Below, in pieces: positions 1-9,486 of a DNA stretch of 28,926 bases (within the stretch, counting starts at the first letter, position 1; the number at the start of each line of letters is the position of its first letter). The translations under genes were made by a program, and so were the position numbers. This DNA comes from Chara braunii (Eukaryota > Streptophyta > Charophyceae > Charales > Characeae), in NCBI GenBank assembly GCA_003427395.1, contig BFEA01000121.1, forward strand, positions 2,777,287-2,806,212. Reading direction: 5' to 3'. The notes below the pieces were generated by a model, which ran no database searches, was not told the origin of the DNA, and saw only the letters and a program-made list of their open reading frames with translations.

Positions 1-221
1 AATGTACGACCTCACTGCTGGTTGCTACGCAGGTAAGAATTGCATTCTCGCTCCAACCAACAATCTATCTGTCCGCACAGATCTAACGATCGAACACGCG
101 ACCTCCACAATAAGAGGTAAACACTCAACAAAACGGCTAAGTGGACTGGGGTGAAAGTTAAGCCCCAAGATGAGTACTTAACCCCACCCCAGCACGGGTA
201 CTCCTTTTTCCCCGTGACCCA
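1..221. repeat. Cut first unit of the array
   Basis: The window begins about 56 bases into a unit, at the segment that normally follows CCATAC, and reaches the next anchor at 222. The tRNA-like module is present on the minus strand, at roughly 78-150. This shows that the array extends upstream of the window. Confidence 0.9.
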
Positions 222-739
222 GTGTACCCAGTCACACACGCGAACCTAACCAGGGTTTGTAGACGAAGCTAACATACAAAGGACGACCTCACTGCTGATT
301 GCTACGCAGGTAAGAATTGCATTCTCACTCCATACAACAATCAGTATGTCCGAGCCGATCCAAGAATCTAACACGCGACCTCCACGTTAAGAGGTAAACA
401 CTCAACCAAACGGCAAAGTGGACTGCAGTGAAAGTTAAGCGGCAATACGAGTACTTAACCCGACCCTAGAACAGGAACTCATTTTTCCCCGCGACCCGGT
501 GTACCTAGTCACACACTTGCACCCAACCAGGGTGTGTAGACGCAGCCACCATACAATGTACGACCTCACTGCTGGCTGCTACGCTAATAAGAATTGCATT
601 CTCGATCCAAACAGCAATCTTTCCGTCCGCACCGATCCAACGATCGAATATGCAACCTCCACGTTAAGACGTAAACACTCGACCAAATGGCTAAGTGGAC
701 TGGGGTGAAAGCTAAGCCCCAAGATGAGTACTTAACGCC

Positions 740-830
740 ACCCCAGCACGGGTACTCGTCCACAGTGATCCAACGATCGAACACGCGACCTCCACGTTAA
801 GAGGTAAAGACTCAAGAGGAGTACTTAACC
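740..830. repeat. Scrambled 93-bp remnant unit
   Basis: The anchor spacing from 499 to 869 is 370 bp, that is 277 plus 93. Two deletions are visible. At about 759 the sequence jumps from GGTACTCG straight into the region before the GATCC palindrome. At about 815 it jumps from AAAGACTCAAG into AGGAGTACTTAACC, losing box A and the GGGGTG hairpin arm. Only the T-arm part of the tRNA-like module remains. Confidence 0.8.
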
Positions 831-868
831 CCACCCTAGCACGGGTACTCGTTTTTCAATGCGACCCG

Positions 869-1063
869 GTGTACCCGGTCACACACGCGCACCCCACCAG
901 GGTGTGTACACACAGCCACCATACAATGCACGACCTGATTGCTGGTTGCTGTGCAGGTAAGGATTGCATTCTCACTCCAGAAAACAATTTGTCCGTCCGC
1001 ACCGCCCCAAGATGAGTACTTAACCCCACCCCAGCACCGGTACTCGTTTTTCCCCACGACCCG
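869..1063. repeat. Short unit (195 bp) lacking the tRNA-like module
   Basis: An 82-bp deletion joins CCGCACCG directly to CCCCAAGATGAG at about 1004, removing box A, box B and the left hairpin arm. The unit also carries the rare CCAGAAAACAAT variant. The unit at 2424-2618 has the same junction and the same variant, so the two are copies of one deletion event. Confidence 0.85.
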
Positions 1064-1618
1064 TTGTACCTAGTCACACACATTTGCACCCAAGAAGGGG
1101 GTGTAGACGCAGGCACCATACAATATACGACCTCACTGCTGGTTGCTACGCAGGTAAGAAAAGCATTCTCGATCCAAACAACAATCGGTCCATCCTCACC
1201 GATCCACGGATCGAATACGCAACGTCCACGTTAAGAGGTAAACACTCAACCAAACGGCTTCATGGACTGGGGTGAAAGTTAAGCTTTAGATGAGTACTTA
1301 ACGCCACCTCGGCACGGTTACTCGTTTTTCCCCACGACCCCGTGTACCCTGTCACACACACCCACCCAGCCAGGCTGTGTAGACGCAGCCACCATACAAT
1401 GTACGACCTCACTGCTGGTTGCTTCACACGTAGGAAGTGCATTCTCACTCCAGACAACAATCTGTCCGTCCGCACCGATCCAAGGATCGAACACGCGACC
1501 TCCACGTTAAGAGGTAAGCACTCGACCAAATGGCTCAGTGGACTCGGGTGAAAGTTAAGCCCCAAGATGAGTACTTAATCCCACCCCAGCACGTATACTC
1601 GTTTTTCCCCGCGACCCG

Positions 1619-2423
1619 GTGTACCCAGTCACACACGCACACCCAACCAGGGTGTGTAGACATAGCCACCATACGATGCACGATCTCATTGCTGGTTGCT
1701 ATGCAGGTCAGAATTGCATTCTCACTCCTTACAACAATCTGTCTGCCCGCAGCGATCCAAGGATCGAACAGGCGACCTCCACGTTAACAGGTAAACACTC
1801 AACCAAACGGCTAAGTGGACTGGTGTGAAAGTTAAGCCCCAAGATGAGTACTTAACCCCACCCCAAGACGGGTACTCGATTTTCCCCGCGCACCCAACAA
1901 GGGTGTGTAGACGCAGCCATCATACAATGTATGACCTCACTGCTGATTGCTACGTAGGTAAGAGTTGCATTGTCACCCCAGACAACAATCTGTCTATCCG
2001 CACCGACACAGGGATCGAACACGCGACCTGCACGTTAAGAGGTAAACACTCAAGCAAGCGGCTAAGTGGACTGGTGTGAAAGTTAAGCTCCAAGATGAGT
2101 ACTTAACCCCACCCTAGCACGGGTACTCGTTTTTCCTCATGACTCGGTGTACCCAATCACACACACACACCCCACCTGGGTCTGTACACGCGGCCACCAT
2201 ACAATGGATGACCTCACTGCTGGTTGCTACGCAGGTACGAATTGCATTCTCACTCCAGACAACAATCTGTCCGGTTCCACCGATCCAAGGATAGCACATA
2301 CTACCTCCACGTTAAGAGGTAAAGACTCAACCAAACGGTTAAGTGGACTGGGGTGAAAGTTAAGCCCCAAGATGAGTACTTAACCCCACCCCAACATGGG
2401 TACTCGTTTTTCCCCGCCACCTG
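1619..2423. repeat. Recurring ordered unit types (types III and IV), first instance
   Basis: Type III units read ATGCACGACCTCATTGCTGG followed by GCAGGTCAGAATT. They occur at 1619, 3726, 6764 (partly), 10014, 15025 and 16410. They are followed by type IV units with AAGAGTTGCATTGTCACCC, or a relative, at about 1885, 4003, 7041 and 10291. Several are preceded by a unit with CCGGTTGCAC or CCGGTTCCAC (3450, 9757, 14748, 16133). The shared order shows that blocks, not single units, were copied. Confidence 0.65.
1825..2146. repeat. Unit without the GTGTACC anchor
   Basis: At about 1888 the sequence passes from TTTTCCCCGCG directly to CACCCAACAAGGG. About 26 bp holding GTGTACC and its CA-rich neighbour are missing. 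Anchors 1619 and 2147 are 528 bp apart, two units minus 26. The tRNA-like module is kept. Confidence 0.8.
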
Positions 2424-2618
2424 GTGTACGTAGTCACACACGTGCACCCCACCAGGGTCTGTAGACACAGCCACCATACAAGGAACGACCTCACTGCTGG
2501 TTGCTACGCAGGTAAGAATTGCATTCTCACTCCAGAAAACAATCTGTCCGTCCGCACCGCCCCAAGATGAGTACTTGACCCCACCCCAGCACGGGTACTC
2601 GTTTTTCCCCGCGACCCG
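2424..2618. repeat. Second 195-bp unit with the same tRNA-module deletion
   Basis: The junction CCGCACCGCCCCAAGATGAG at about 2559, and the upstream CCAGAAAACAAT, are identical to those of the unit at 869-1063. The following units (1064 and 2619) also share the CTCGAT and GAATACGCAACC variants, so a segment longer than one unit was duplicated. Confidence 0.85.
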
Positions 2619-2909
2619 GTGCACCTAGTTACACACTCGCACCCAACCAGGGTGTGTAGACGCAGCCATCATACAATGTACGACCTCACTGCTGGTTGCT
2701 ACGCAGGTAAGAATTGCATTCTCGATCAAGATAACAATCTGTCCGTCCGCACCGATCCAAGGATCGAATACGCAACCTCCACGTTGGGAGGTAAACACTC
2801 AACCAAACGGCTAAATGGACTGGTGTCAAAGTTAAGCCACAAGATGAGTACTTAACCCCACCCCAGCACAGGTACTTGTTTTTCCCAGCGACCCGGTGTA
2901 CCCAATCAC

Positions 2910-2934
2910 ACACGTGCACCCAACCAGGGTGTGT
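2910..2934. repeat. CA/GT inverted repeat near the unit anchor
   Basis: ACAC and ACCC (2910-2913 and 2918-2921) can pair with GGGTGTGT (2927-2934) across an AACCA loop, with a 4-base bulge. The GGGTGTGTAG arm is one of the best-kept parts of the unit. Some units vary here, for example AGCGTGTGT or AGGGCGTGT. Confidence 0.55.
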
Positions 2935-3029
2935 AGACGCAACCAGCATACAATGTACGACCTCACTGCTGGTTGCTACGCAGGTAAGAATTGCATTGTC
3001 ACTCCACACAACAATCTGTCCGTATGCAC

Positions 3030-3043
3030 CGATCCAAGGATCG
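3030..3043. repeat. 14-bp palindrome CGATCCAAGGATCG
   Basis: This is a perfect inverted repeat with six paired bases on each side of AA. It sits over the T-loop of the tRNA-like module and is kept in most units. In minus-strand RNA it could fold as CGAUC, loop CUUG, GAUCG, instead of a normal T arm. Some units carry CGATCCAACGATCG, which still allows the outer five pairs. Confidence 0.8.
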
Positions 3044-3047
3044 AACA
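3037..3047 (-). promoter_or_regulatory. Box B-like Pol III internal promoter element
   Basis: The minus strand holds TTCGATCC, matching the core of the tRNA box B consensus GGTTCGANTCC. The majority unit has TG in place of the leading GG and a CT ending, so it is a near match. A few copies are perfect (see 23916 and 25302). Box A to box B spacing is that of a normal tRNA gene. Confidence 0.65.
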
Positions 3048-3051
3048 GGCA

Positions 3052-3069
3052 ACCTCCACGTTAAGAGGT
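3052..3069. repeat. Dyad ACCTC / GAGGT over the anticodon-arm region
   Basis: ACCTC at 3052-3056 pairs with GAGGT at 3065-3069 around the 8-base loop CACGTTAA. The dyad recurs in most units. It is offset from where a tRNA anticodon stem should lie, so this part of the module would fold differently from a tRNA. Confidence 0.75.
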
Positions 3070-3079
3070 AAACACTCAA

Positions 3080-3090
3080 CCAAACCGCTA
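3080..3090 (-). promoter_or_regulatory. Box A-like Pol III internal promoter element
   Basis: Most units read TAGCCGTTTGG on the minus strand here, and this copy has one change. The eukaryotic tRNA box A consensus is TRGCNNARYNGG. The match covers the TAGC start and the GG end, but the unit is one base shorter and has T where the consensus prefers A. It lies at the position expected in a tRNA gene, about 50 bp from the box B-like element. Activity is not shown by the sequence. Confidence 0.6.
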
Positions 3091-3098
3091 AGTGGACT

Positions 3099-3141
3099 GG
3101 GGTGAAAGTTAAGCCCCAAGATGAGTACTTAACCCCACCCC
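3099..3141. repeat. Long interrupted hairpin upstream of the tRNA-like module
   Basis: GGGGTG (3099-3104) pairs with CACCCC (3136-3141), and GTTAAG (3108-3113) pairs with CTTAAC (3128-3133). This gives twelve pairs with a small AAA/CC internal loop and a 14-base terminal loop. Relative to a minus-strand transcript it lies just upstream of the tRNA-like 5' end. The same arms are visible in most units. Confidence 0.75.
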
Positions 3142-3154
3142 AGCACGGGTACTC
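3123..3154. repeat. Alternative hairpin GAGTAC / GTACTC
   Basis: GAGTAC (3123-3128) and GTACTC (3149-3154) form a perfect six-pair stem around a 20-base loop. It overlaps the right arm of the 3099-3141 hairpin, so the two cannot form together in the same strand. Both are kept in most units. Confidence 0.65.
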
Positions 3155-3155
3155 G

Positions 3156-3161
3156 TTTTTT
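3156..3161 (+). terminator. Plus-strand T run (possible Pol III stop signal, plus direction only)
   Basis: Most units have CGTTTTTCCCC here, a run of five or more T on the plus strand. Pol III stops at four or more T in the non-template strand, so this would stop plus-strand transcripts. On the minus strand, where the tRNA-like promoter points, it reads as A5 and would not stop transcription. Whether it acts at all is inference. Confidence 0.35.
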
Positions 3162-4832
3162 CCCGCGACCCGGTGGACGCAGACACACACGCGCACCCAA
3201 CCAGGGTGTGTAGACGCAGCCACCATACAATGTACGACCTCACTGCTGGTTGCCATGCAGGTAAGACTTGCATTTTCACTCCAGACAACAATCTGTCTGT
3301 CCGCACCGATCCAAGGATCGAACACGCGACCTCAATGTTAAGAGGTAAACATTCAACCAAACGGCTAAGTGGACTGGGGTGAAAGTTAAGCCCCAAGATG
3401 AGTACTTAACCGCACCCGAGCACAGATACTCATTTTTCCCCGTGGCCCAGTGTACCAAGTCACACATGTGCAACCAATCAGGGTGTGTAGACGCACCTAC
3501 CATACAATGGACGACCTCAGTGCTGGTTGCTACGCAGGTAAGAATTGCATTCTCACTCCAGACAACAATCTGTCCGGTTCCACGGATCCAAAGATAGCAC
3601 ACGCGACCTCCACGTTAAGAGGTAAACACTCAACCAAACGGCTAAGTGGACTGAGGTGAAAGTTAAGTCCCAAGATGATTACTTAACCCAACCCGAGCAC
3701 CGGTACTCGGTTTTCCCGCGACCCGGTGTACCCAGTCACACACACACACCCAACCAGGGTGTGTAGAGGCAGCCACCATACAATGCACAATCTCCTTGCT
3801 GGTTGCTATGCAGGTCAGAATTGCATTCTCACTCAAGACAACAATCTATGCGTCCGCACCGATCCAAGGATCGAACACTCGACCTCCACGTTAAGAGGTA
3901 AACACTCAACCAAACGGCTAAGTAGACTGGTGTGAAAGTTAAACCCCAAGATGAGTACTTAACCCCACCGCTGCACGGGTACTCGTTTTTCCCCGCGACC
4001 CGGTGTACCTTGTCACACACGCGCACCCAACGAGGGTGTGTAGACGCAGCCACCATACAATGTATGACCTCACTGCTGGTTGCTACATAGGTAAGAGTTG
4101 CATTGTCACCCAGACAACAATCTGTCCGTCCGCAGTGACACAAGGATCGAACACCTGACCTCCACGTTAAGAGGTAAATACTCAAGCAAACGGCTATGAG
4201 GACTGGGGTGAAAGTTAAGCCCCAAAATGAGTACTTAACCCCACCCCAGCAAGGGTACTCGTTTTTCCCCGCGACCTGGTGTACCCAGGCACACACGGGC
4301 ACCCAACCAGGGTGTGTAGACGCAGACACCATACAATGTACGACCTCACTGCTGGTTGCTACGTAGGTAAGAATTGTATTCTCACTCCAGACAACAATCT
4401 TTTCGTCCGCACCGATCCAAGTATCGAACACGCGACCTCGACGTTAAGAGGTAAACACTCAAGCAAACGGCTAAGTGGACTGGGGTGAAAGTTAAGCCCC
4501 AAGATGAGTACTTAACCCCACCCCAGCAAGGGTACTCGTTTTTCCCCTTGACCCGGTGTACCCAGTCACACACGCGCACCCAACCAGGGTGTGTAGACGC
4601 AGCCACGATACAATGAACGACCTCACTGCTGGTTGTTACGCAGGTAAGAATTGCATTCTCACTCCAGGGAACAATGTATCCGTCCGCACCGATCAAAGGA
4701 TCGAACGCGCGACCTCCACATTAAAACGTAAACACTCAACCAAACGTCTAAGTTGATTGGGGTGAAAGTTAAGCCCCAAGATGAGTACGTAAACCCACCC
4801 TAGCACCGGTACTCGTTTTTCCCTGCAACCCT

Positions 4833-6217
4833 GTGTACCCAGTCACACACTCCCACCGAACGAGGGTGTGTAGACGCAGCCACCATACTATGTACGACCT
4901 CAATGCTGGTTGCTACGCATGTAAGAATTGCATTCTCACGCCCCACAACAATCTGTCCCCTCGCACCGATCCAAGGATCGAACACGCGATGTCCACGTTA
5001 ATATGTAAACACTCGACCAAACGGCTAAGAGGACTCAGGTGAAAGTTAAGCCCCAAGATGAGTACTTAACCCCACCCCAGCACGGGTACTCGTTTTTCCC
5101 CACAACCCTGTGTACCCAGTCGCACACTCGCACCCAACTAGGACGTGTAGATGTTGCCACCATACAATATACGATGTCACTGCTGGTTGCTACGCATAAA
5201 AGAATTGCATTCTCACGGCAGACAACAATCTGTCCCTCCACACCTATCCAAGGATCAAACACGCGACCTCCACGTTAAGAGGTGAACAATCAACCAAACG
5301 GCTAAGTGGACTGGGGTGGAGGTTAAGCCCCAAGATGAGTACTTAACACCGCCCCAGCACAAGTACTCGTTTTTCCCTGCGACCCGGTGTACCAAGTCAC
5401 ACACACGCACCCAACCAGGGCGTGTAGACGCAGCCACCATACGATGTACGACCTCACTGCTGGTTGCTACGCATGTAACAATTGCATTCTCACTCCAGAC
5501 AACAATCTGTCCGCTCGCACCGATCCAAGGACTGAAGAAGCGACCTCCACGTTAAGAGGTAAACACTGAACCAAACGGCTAAGTGGACGGGGGTGAAAGT
5601 TAAGCACCAAGACGAGTACTTAACCCCACCCCAGCACGGGTACTCGTTTTTCCCCGCGACCCGACGTACCCATTCGCACACCCGCACCCAACCAGGGCGT
5701 GTAGACGCAGCCACCATACAATGTACGACGTTACTGCTGGTTGCTACGCATGTAAGAATTGCATTCTCACTCCGGACAACAATCTGTGCGTCCGCACCGA
5801 TCCAACGATCGAACACGCGACCTCCATGTTAAGAGGTAAACACTCAACCAAACGACTAAGTAGACTGGGGTGAAAGTTAAGCCCCAAGATGAGTACTTAA
5901 CCCCACCCAAACGTGGGTGCTCGTTTTTCCCCGTGACCCGGTGTACCCATTCAGACACGCGCACCCAACCAGGGTGTGTAGACGCAACCACCATACAATG
6001 TACGACCTCACTGCTGGTTGCTACGCAGGTAAGAATTGGATTCTCACTCCATACAACAATCTGTATGTCCGCACCGATCCAAGGATCGAACACGCAACCT
6101 CCTCGTTAAGAGGTAAACACTCAACCAAATAGCTAAGTGGACTGGAGTGAAAGTTAAGCCCCAAGATGAGTACTTAACCCCACTCCAGCATGAGTCCTCG
6201 TTTTTCCCTGCCACCCG
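4833..6217. repeat. Higher-order block, left copy (partner 7592-8933)
   Basis: Five successive units carry the same private variants, in the same order, as the units at 7592-8933. Shared marks are GTTAATATGTAAACACTC, GGACTNAGGTGA, the CGACCCTGTGTACCCAGTCG stretch, GGGGTGGAGGTTAAG or GGGGTGGAAGTTAAG, GCATGTAAGAATTGC, and CGACTAAGTAGACTGG followed by CACCCAAACGTG. The offset is about 2759 bp at the left end and 2736 bp at the right end. The difference comes from a 23-bp deletion in the right copy. Confidence 0.85.
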
Positions 6218-7591
6218 GTGTACCCAGTCACACACGCGCACCCAACCAGGGTGTGTAGACGCAGCCACCATACAATGTACGACCTCTGTGCTGGTTGCTA
6301 GGCAGGTAAGAATTGCATTCTCACTGCAGACAACAATCTGTCTGTCCGCACCGATCCAAGGATCGAACACGCGACCTCTTGGTTGATAGGTAAACACTCA
6401 ACCAAACGGCCAAGTGGACTGGGGTGAAAGTTAGGCCCCAAGATGAGTACTTATCCCCACCCCAGCACGGGTACTCGTTTTTCCCCCTGTACGTAGTCAT
6501 ACACGCACACCCAACCAGGGTATGTGGACGCAGCCACCATACAATGTACGACCTCATGGCTGCTTGCTACGAAGGTAAGAATTGCATTCTCGATCTAGAC
6601 AACAATGTGTCCGTCCGCACCGATCCAAGGATTGAACACACGACCTCCACGTTACGAGGTAAACACCCAACCAAACGGCTAAGTGGACTGGGGTGAAAGC
6701 TAAGCCCCAAGATGAGGACTTAACCCCACCCCATCACGGGTACTCGTTTTTCCCCGCGACCCGATGTACCAAGTCACACACGCGCATCCAACCAGGGTGT
6801 GTAGACGCAGTCACCATACAATGTACAACCTCATTGCTGGTTGCTATGCGGGTCAGAATTCCATTCTCACTCCAGACAACAATCTGTCCGTCCGCACCGA
6901 TCCAAGGATCGAACACGCGACCTCCACGTTAAGAGGTGAACACTCAACTAAACGGCTAAGTGGACTGGTGTGAAAGTTAAGCCCTAAGATGAGTACTTGA
7001 CCCCACCCCGGCACGGGTAGTCGATTTTCCCCGCGACCCGGTGTTCCCAGTCACACACGCGCACCCAACGAGGGTGTGTAGACGCAGCCACCATACAATG
7101 TACGACCTCACTGCTGGTTGCTACGCAGGTAAGAGTTGCATTCTCACCCCTGACAACTATCTGTTCGTCCGCACCGGTCCAAGGATCAAACACGCGACCT
7201 CCACGTTAGGAGGTAAGCACTCAACCAAAGGTCTAAGTGGACTGGGTGAAAGTTAAGCCCCAAGATGAGTACTTAACCCCACCCCAGCACGGGTGCTCCT
7301 TTCTCCCCGCGACCCGATGTACCTTGTCACACACGCGCATCCAACCAGGGTGTGTAGACGCAGCCACCATAAAATGTACGACGTCATTGCTGGTTGCTAC
7401 GCAGGTAAGAATTGCATTCTCACTCCAGACAACAATCTATCCGTCCGCACCGTTCCAAGGATCGAACATGCGACCTCCACGTTAAGAGGTAAACACTCAA
7501 CCTAACGTCTAAGTGGACTGGGGTGAAAGTTATGTCCCAAGATGAGTACTTAAACCCACCCCAACACGGGTACTATTTTCCCCGCGACGCC

Positions 7592-8933
7592 GTGTACCCA
7601 GTCACACACTCACACCCAATGAGGGTGTGTAGACACAGCCACCATACGATGTACGACCTCACTGCTGGTTGCTACGCATGTAAGAATTGCATTCTCACGC
7701 CCGACAATAATCTGTCCCCTCGCACCGATCCAAGGATGGAACACGCGACGTCCACGTTAATATGTAAACACTCAACCAAACGGCTAAGAGGACTGAGGTG
7801 ACAGTGAAGCCCCAAGATGAGTACTTAGCCCCACCCCAGCACGGGTACTCGTTTTTCCCCACGACCCTGTGTACCCAGTCGCACACTCGCACCCAACTAG
7901 GGTGTGTAGATGTCACAGCGGGTTGCTACGCATGTAAGAATTGCATTCTCACGCCAGTCAACAATCCGTCCCTCCGCACCGATCCAAGGATCAAACACAC
8001 GACCTCCACGTTAAGAGGTGAACAATAAACCAAATGGCTAAGTGGACTGGGGTGGAAGTTAAGCCCCAAGATGAGTACTTAACTTCACCCCAGCACGGGT
8101 ACTTGTTTTTCCCCGCGACCCTGTGTACCAAGTCACACACACGCACCCAACCAGGGCGTGTAGACGCAGCCACCATACGATGTACGACCTCACTGCTGGT
8201 TGCTATGCATGTAAGAGTTGCATTCTCACTCCAGACAACAATCTGTCCGCTCGCACCGATCCAAGGATCGAAAACGCGACCTCCACTTTAAGAGGTAAAG
8301 ACTGAACCAAACGGCTAAGTGGAGGGGGGTGAAAGTTAAGCCCCAAGACGAGTAATTAACCCCACCACAGCATAGGTACTCGTTTTTCCGCTCGACCCGG
8401 CGTACCTAGTCGCACACTCGCACCAAACCAGGGCGTGTAGACGCAGCCACCATACAATGTACGACGTCACTGCTTTTTGCTACGCATGTAAGAATTGCAT
8501 TCTCACTCCGGACAACAATCTGTGCGTCCGCACGGATCCAACGATCGAACACGCGACCTCCATGTTAAGAGGTAAACACTCAACCAAACGACTAAGTAGA
8601 CTGGGGTGAAAGTTAAGCCCCAAGATGAGTACTTAACCCCACCCAAACGTGCGCGCTCGTTTTTCCCCGCGACCCGGTGAACCCAGTCACACACGCGCAC
8701 GCAACCAGGGTGTGTAGACGCAACCACCATACAATGCTCGACCTCACTGCTGGTTGCTACGCAGGTAAGAATTGCATTCTCGCTCCAGACAACAATATAT
8801 CTGTCCGCACCGATCCAAGGATCGAACACACGACCTTTACGTTAAGAGGTACACACTCAACCAAACGACCTAGTGGACAAGGGTGAAAGTTAAGCCCCAA
8901 GATGAGTATTTCCTCGTTTTTCCTCGCGACCCG
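7592..8933. repeat. Higher-order block, right copy (partner 4833-6217)
   Basis: This is the second copy of the block described at 4833, about 2.75 kb away. It has since diverged by substitutions and by a 23-bp deletion at about 7912, where GTAGATGTCACAGCGG replaces a longer sequence. It has also lost about 20 bp near its right end at about 8909. Confidence 0.85.
7869..8122. repeat. 254-bp unit with 23-bp deletion
   Basis: The sequence GTAGATGTCACAGCGGGTTGC lacks the GCCACCATACAATGTACG segment. Its partner unit at 5110 keeps it, so the loss came after the block duplication. The tRNA-like module is intact. Confidence 0.8.
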
Positions 8934-9222
8934 GTGTACCCAGTCGCGTACCTTGTCACACACGCGCAGCCAACCAGGGTTTGTAGACGCAGCCACCATG
9001 CAATGTACGACCACACTGCTGGTTGCTACGCTGGTAAGAATTGCATTCTCACTCCAGCCAACAATCTGTCCGTCCGCACGGATCCAGGCATCGAACACGA
9101 GACCTCTCCATTAAGAGGTAAACACTCAACCAAACGGCTAAGTGGACTGGGGTGAAAGTTAAGCCCTAAAATGAGTACTTAACCCCACCCCAGCACGGGT
9201 ACTAGTTTTTCCCCACGACCAG
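8677..9222. repeat. Rearranged unit boundary with partial anchor duplication
   Basis: At about 8909 GATGAGTATTTCCTCG replaces the GAGTACTTAACCCCACC to GGTACTCG stretch, removing the right hairpin arm. Just after it, the anchor appears twice, as GTGTACCCAGTC at 8934 and GCGTACCTTGTC at 8947. This is a 13-bp imperfect local duplication. Confidence 0.75.
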
Positions 9223-9486
9223 GTGTACCTAGTCACATTCTCGCACCCAACCTGGGTGTGTAGACGCAGCCAACATACAATGTAGGACCTCACTGCTGGT
9301 TGCTACGCAGGAAAGAATTGCATTCTCAATCCAGACAACAACACCGATCAAGGGATCGAATACGCAACCTCCACGTTAAGAGGTAATCACTCAACCAAAC
9401 AGCTAAATGGACTGGGTGAAAGTTAAGCCCCAAGATGAGTACTTAACCCCACCCCAGCACGGGTACTTGATTTTCCCCGCGACCAG
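9223..9486. repeat. 264-bp unit with a short deletion before the palindrome
   Basis: GACAACAACACCGATC replaces the usual GACAACAATCTGTCCGTCCG stretch, a loss of about 12 bp. It belongs to the CTCAATCC and GAATACGCAACC subtype, also seen at 499, 1064, 2619, 13392, 13946 and 20258. Confidence 0.75.

Larger units (their letters stand above)
3027..3097 (-). other. tRNA-like (tRNA-derived) module, representative copy
   Basis: Read on the minus strand, this segment follows the layout of a tRNA gene: an acceptor-like GTCCACT, TAGC at the position 8-11 equivalents, a D-loop-like TTTGGTTGAG, an anticodon-loop-like CTCTTAA, an AGGTCGCG variable and T-arm start, and a TTCGATC T-loop. The total length of about 71 bases is normal for a tRNA. 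It is not a good functional tRNA: the acceptor arms pair only partly, the D stem is weak, and the five bases on either side of CTCTTAA do not pair. By position the anticodon would read CTT (lysine), but other parts, such as GGTTGAG and AAGGTCGCGGGTTCGATCC-like stretches, also resemble isoleucine tRNAs, so I leave the parent tRNA open. Nearly every unit has this module; the copies at 869, 2424 and 11867 have lost it. Confidence 0.75.
2896..3172. repeat. Representative full-length 277-bp unit
   Basis: This copy is close to the majority sequence and serves to place the modules. In plus-strand order they are: the anchor GTGTACC; a CA/GT-rich inverted repeat (2910-2934); the CATACAATGTACGACC segment; a CAGGTAAGAATTGCATT segment (2981-2997); an ACAACAATCTGTCCG segment (3009-3023); the 14-bp palindrome inside the box B region (3030-3043); the ACCTC/GAGGT dyad (3052-3069); the box A region (3080-3090); a 12-bp interrupted hairpin (3099-3141); and a T run (3156-3161). 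Its exact 277-bp length matches most units in the array. Local differences from the majority include GCATACAATG for CCATACAATG and a T6 run where most units have T5. Confidence 0.9.

Noticed and set aside
499-708. 69- and 79-codon plus-strand open frames in almost every unit
   Set aside because: They are overlapping readings of the repeat consensus. The 277-bp period shifts frame by one base per unit, starts are often GTG, and private indels break them freely.
2981-2990. CAGGTAAG as a 5' splice site on the plus strand
   Set aside because: It matches the donor consensus and recurs in many units, but I see no matching acceptor or coding exon. Related units freely change it to CATGTAAG or CAGGTCAG.
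3020-3050. CENP-B box
   Set aside because: TTCGATCCTTGGATCGG on the minus strand does not fit the NTTCGNNNNANNCGGGN pattern at the A and CGGG positions.
3027-3097. Functional tRNA gene (Lys CTT)
   Set aside because: The acceptor, D and anticodon stems do not pair properly, and the module is repeated with free drift. It is tRNA-derived, not a tRNA gene.
3099-3172. G-quadruplex on the minus strand (GGGGTGGGG plus nearby G runs)
   Set aside because: The four G runs needed are separated by loops of about 15 to 19 bases, too long for a confident call.
3829-4431. 200-codon open frame on the minus strand, and a 215-codon one at 16420-17067
   Set aside because: Both run across several satellite units and are long only because small indels happen to restore the frame. 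Their sequence is the same repeat seen elsewhere with stops. No domain is recognisable.
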